Source of the DNA: an uncultured Lachnospiraceae bacterium
GTDB taxonomy: Bacteria; Bacillota; Clostridia; Lachnospirales; Lachnospiraceae
Assembly: GCA_902782715.1 (NCBI GenBank)
Contig: CACZOG010000068.1
Location: 1 to 17,495 of the forward strand
Length of the DNA: 17,495 nucleotides
Direction of reading: 5' to 3'
In this document: piece by piece, positions 15,215 to 17,495 of the stretch
Layout: each line of letters opens with the position of its first letter
How positions within the stretch are numbered: the stretch's first letter is position 1
The notes under the pieces: model-generated
Databases searched by the model: none
What the model saw: only the letters and a program-made list of their open reading frames with translations
What the model was told of the DNA's origin: nothing
Program-made: the position numbers and the translations under genes

Positions 15215-16484
15215 TCTCAATCTTAAAGTCCTCGCTGTTCTTTTTTCCATTATCATATGGATAATCGTCGTAAACATCGACGATCCCGTAAAGAGCGTAC
15301 AGTTCAATGATGTACAGGTAACCGTTACCAACGAGTCCGTACTTACGGATGAAAATCTTGTTTATGATATCAAAGAAGACCAGAGAACAGTTGACGTTAC
15401 CGTAAGCGGAAGAAGATCCGTTATTGAAGATATCTCAAAGGACAATATAAATGTCATTGCCGATCTGAACAAACTTAAGGAAGACAATACGGTTGAACTT
15501 AAGGTTACTTCCAACAAGTATTCGGGCGACATTGATACAATGAAACCCGAGATCGATTCGATACAGCTGGAGATCGAAGAACTTAAACGCATTCAGAAAG
15601 CCATCGGAGTGGATCCCATCGGCAAACCTGCATACGGATATATTGAAGGAAGTTATTCTTTGAGTCTTAACCGAGTAAGGATCGAAGGCCCCGTATCGGT
15701 TATAGATACGATCCAGTCGGCAATGGTTCAGATAGATGTTGAAGGAGCAACGAACAATGTTTCCGCTTCCTCACCCATCATTCTCTACGATGCTCTGGGC
15801 AATCCGATCGATACATCCAGGATCAAAATGAACATTGATACCATCAATGTCAGCCAGGAGATCCTTTATACCAAAACAGTTAACATCGTATGCAATCCGA
15901 GCGGTATTCCCGAGGAAGGCTACAAGGCAAACGGAACGGTGGATATCAATCCTTCGGAAATTAAGATCGCGGGACCGAAAACCGTTCTTGACAATATAAG
16001 CCAGATCACCATTCCGAGCGACAAGGTTAATATAAACGATCAGAAAACCACATATAAGACGATGCTCAATGTGCTTAATTATCTGCCGTCGGGCGTGGAT
16101 TCCGCGGAAGATGATTTTAAAGGAAGCGTTTCGGTATCCGTCGGTATAGAAAAAGAGATCAACAAAACCCAGACTATTTTCGTCAGCAAGATCTCGATGG
16201 ATAATATTCCCGAAGGATACAGTGCGGAGATCCTTGACAATATCGAGAGCGTGACCGACAACAGAGTGGTCGTTTCGATGTGGGGTCTTAATGATGAACT
16301 CGCAGATGTATCTGCAGCCGATATCGGTCTTGAAGCCGACTTTGACAAAATGCTCGAGAACTATAATATTACATCAGTATCTCAGGGTGTATATAACGTA
16401 CCTTTGAAGATTGTCTTACCCGATGGTTTAAGAACCGACAGCGTGCTTAAAGTGAGGATGAGATTAACTAAGGACGAGACTTGA
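15192..16484 (+). CDS. cdaR: CdaR (YbbR-domain regulator of CdaA)
   Basis: Single-pass membrane protein whose extracellular YbbR domains are thought to modulate the CdaA cyclase. The 430-residue product has an N-terminal anchor (about residues 11-28, LKVLAVLFSIIIWIIVVNID) and then several repeats of the YbbR beta-domain, recognisable by blocks such as VTVSGRRSVIEDIS, VRIEGPVSVIDTI, IKIAGPKTVLDNI and a final VSMWGLNDELADV. The ATG at 15192 has a near-perfect Shine-Dalgarno AAGGAGGG (15176-15183) 8 bases upstream, placed inside the lysine codons of the cdaA tail. A longer in-frame opening from 15117 is poly-basic cdaA sequence read in the wrong frame. The usual third gene, glmM, is not next; instead ptsH follows under its own promoter. 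Confidence 0.94.
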   Translation: MKQKLTHNLNLKVLAVLFSIIIWIIVVNIDDPVKSVQFNDVQVTVTNESVLTDENLVYDIKEDQRTVDVTVSGRRSVIEDISKDNINVIADLNKLKEDNTVELKVTSNKYSGDIDTMKPEIDSIQLEIEELKRIQKAIGVDPIGKPAYGYIEGSYSLSLNRVRIEGPVSVIDTIQSAMVQIDVEGATNNVSASSPIILYDALGNPIDTSRIKMNIDTINVSQEILYTKTVNIVCNPSGIPEEGYKANGTVDINPSEIKIAGPKTVLDNISQITIPSDKVNINDQKTTYKTMLNVLNYLPSGVDSAEDDFKGSVSVSVGIEKEINKTQTIFVSKISMDNIPEGYSAEILDNIESVTDNRVVVSMWGLNDELADVSAADIGLEADFDKMLENYNITSVSQGVYNVPLKIVLPDGLRTDSVLKVRMRLTKDET

Positions 16485-16509
16485 GTAATATGACAAAAAG
16501 TGGTATAAT
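16481..16509 (+). promoter_or_regulatory. Promoter of ptsH
   Basis: TTGAGT (16481-16486) and a perfect TATAAT (16504-16509) stand 17 bases apart, and TGG just before the -10 gives an extended -10 motif. The -35 box overlaps the cdaR stop codon (16482-16484). Transcription would begin near 16516, leaving a leader of about 35 bases. Confidence 0.85.
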
Positions 16510-16549
16510 ATAACATTATTTATAAGGTATGAATCCGGGGGGAAAACAT

Positions 16550-16834
16550 ATGCTTACAAAGACTGTTGTAATTAACAATCCGACAGGTCTTCATTTGAGA
16601 CCTGCAGGTAATTTGTGTAAGGAAGCGGTTAAATACAAATCCAGAATTACATTTAATTACAGGAACAACAATACGAATGCCAAAAGTGTGTTAAGCGTAC
16701 TGGCAGCCTGCGTTAAGCAGGGCGAGTCGATCGAACTCATCTGCGAGGGAGACGACGAAGAAGAAGCCATGGAAAACATGGTAAGGGTTATAGAGGAAGG
16801 TCTTGGGGAAGACACCTCGGCAAAAAGCGAATAA
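16550..16834 (+). CDS. ptsH: HPr phosphocarrier protein
   Basis: Small phosphocarrier of the sugar phosphotransferase system. It takes phosphate from enzyme I on His15 and passes it to EIIA. The 94-residue protein shows GLHLRPAG with His15 and Arg17, and AKSVLSVL with Ser46 in the position phosphorylated by HPr kinase in Firmicutes for CcpA-dependent catabolite repression. His15 distinguishes it from Crh. Residue 16 is Leu where Ala is usual, and the C-terminus is extended and acidic (VIEEGLGEDTSAKSE). An ATG at 16529 in the same frame has no properly spaced ribosome binding site; GGGGGG (16537-16542) fits the ATG at 16550. It is monocistronic, between its own promoter and the terminator at 16845. 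Most firms keep ptsH with ptsI; ptsI is not adjacent here. Confidence 0.9.
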   Translation: MLTKTVVINNPTGLHLRPAGNLCKEAVKYKSRITFNYRNNNTNAKSVLSVLAACVKQGESIELICEGDDEEEAMENMVRVIEEGLGEDTSAKSE

Positions 16835-16844
16835 AAAGCAAATT

Positions 16845-16878
16845 AAAAACCTGTCGATGAAGATTGGCAGGTTTTTTT
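16845..16878. terminator. Bidirectional intrinsic terminator between ptsH and the fliD-like gene
   Basis: AAAAACCTGTC (16845-16855) pairs with GGCAGGTTTTT (16866-16876) over 11 base pairs, one of them G-T, around a 10-base loop. A T run follows on the plus strand (16872-16878), and on the minus strand the stem also ends in five T residues. It therefore serves both ptsH and the convergent minus-strand gene that ends at 16898. Confidence 0.88.
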
Positions 16879-16897
16879 GTATGGTTATTTTGATCGA

Positions 16898-17495
16898 TTA
16901 ACAGTAGCTGTTAAACATCATGCCCGAATACTGGCTTGTAATGTAAGGCGTTACGAACTCTTTACCGGGATTCTTGTAAGCGACTATTGTCTTCTGTACG
17001 TAGTTCATCGGATTGAGAGTTACCTGGTTGGCTTTGTTAAGGACCGAATTGGTAAACTTTCTTACTCCCGAGAACGATTCAAGCGCATCGGAGTTGTTTA
17101 TGTTCTCCGTAAGCTTCTCATCATCGACTTTCATATATCCGTCATCGTCAAACGAAATACCGATATTGCTTAAATCCTGTCCGTACTGTCCGGAGATCCT
17201 GTTCATCTCATTGAGCAGAAATCCCGTCTTGGGCTGTGACGACAGGAATTCGGAAGCCCTTCTTATGAAATCGTTATATCCCGAAGCGAACCTCTCGACG
17301 TTCTCCGTCATCGAATCGGTATCGGTCTTAAGACCGATGGTGATCGGTTCGTCTTCGATCTCCTGTGCTTTATTTAATGTGATTTCATATGTCTTGGCTA
17401 CCGTAAAGTGGTTCGAATACGAAACATGCGGTTCGTCGTTGATATAGAACTTTGCATTGTCGGGAAGCTGTGAAACCCGGTCGAGACCGAGGTAG
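16898..17495 (-). CDS. fliD: FliD-like flagellar filament cap protein, C-terminal part (5' end outside window)
   Basis: Minus-strand frame open through the window edge; about 198 codons are visible, beginning with the reverse complement near 17494. The order of a beta-rich region (VSQLPDNAKFYINDEPHVSY, then YEITLNKAQ), the phrase EPITIGLKTDTDSM, then helix FASGYNDFIRRASEFL, resembles the FliD C-terminal domain, where a D/N-rich strand is followed by a helix containing FxxxYN. FliD caps the growing flagellar filament and guides flagellin folding. The last stretch, about 30 residues ending in YSGMMFNSYC, does not look like the classical FliD coiled-coil end and finishes in Cys. A FliD-related hook-associated protein is the best call; a divergent paralogue is possible. 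Its terminator is shared with ptsH. Confidence 0.6.
   Translation of the reverse strand, partial: YLGLDRVSQLPDNAKFYINDEPHVSYSNHFTVAKTYEITLNKAQEIEDEPITIGLKTDTDSMTENVERFASGYNDFIRRASEFLSSQPKTGFLLNEMNRISGQYGQDLSNIGISFDDDGYMKVDDEKLTENINNSDALESFSGVRKFTNSVLNKANQVTLNPMNYVQKTIVAYKNPGKEFVTPYITSQYSGMMFNSYC

Noticed and set aside
1..17495. Defence island, prophage, transposon or CRISPR array
   Set aside because: All genes read as chromosomal core functions with uniform base and codon use; no integrase, transposase, direct-repeat array or toxin-antitoxin pair was seen.

Overview
The window is a gene-dense stretch of a low-to-moderate GC Firmicute chromosome. The best fit is a motile member of the Clostridia, most likely Lachnospiraceae. 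This is judged from protein character, strong purine-rich ribosome binding sites, the paired mbl-like/flhO/flhP and comF/yvyF gene orders, a Firmicute-type SOS box, an HPr with Ser46, and a double-hairpin intergenic repeat of a kind I recall from gut Clostridia. No rRNA, tRNA, CRISPR array, transposase or phage gene was seen.

Region 1 (1-861) is the C-terminal part of a sulfatase/alkaline-phosphatase-fold protein that begins outside the window. Region 2 (862-5898) is the nucleotide excision repair pair uvrB-uvrA. It is preceded by a palindromic LexA (SOS) box, a good vegetative promoter whose -10 lies inside the upstream gene's terminator, and a REP-like double hairpin whose 3' end supplies the uvrB Shine-Dalgarno. 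A strong terminator follows uvrA.

Region 3 (5899-6159) is a 261-base non-coding leader with a second intrinsic terminator, an inverted repeat over a TATAAT box and a possible long-range hairpin ahead of an mreB/mbl-like gene. Region 4 (6160-16484) is one unbroken co-directional run: mbl-like, flgF/flhO-type, flgG/flhP, rod-binding flgJ-like, recD2, comF, yvyF-like, two membrane proteins of unknown function, cdaA, cdaR. The largest gap is 28 bases and several genes overlap, so it is probably transcribed as one long operon or a few overlapping units. It links cell-shape cytoskeleton, flagellar rod, DNA repair helicase, competence phosphoribosyltransferase-like protein and the c-di-AMP synthase with its regulator. 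In many Firmicutes cdaA-cdaR is followed by glmM; here it is not.

Region 5 (16481-16878) is ptsH (HPr) with its own consensus promoter overlapping the cdaR stop codon, and a terminator that works in both directions. Region 6 (16898-17495, minus strand) is the C-terminal part of a FliD-like flagellar cap protein converging on ptsH.

The least explained parts are the two membrane proteins in front of cdaA, the mbl leader, and the nested control region in front of uvrB. No clear new defence or mobile system is visible; the rest is well-known core machinery.
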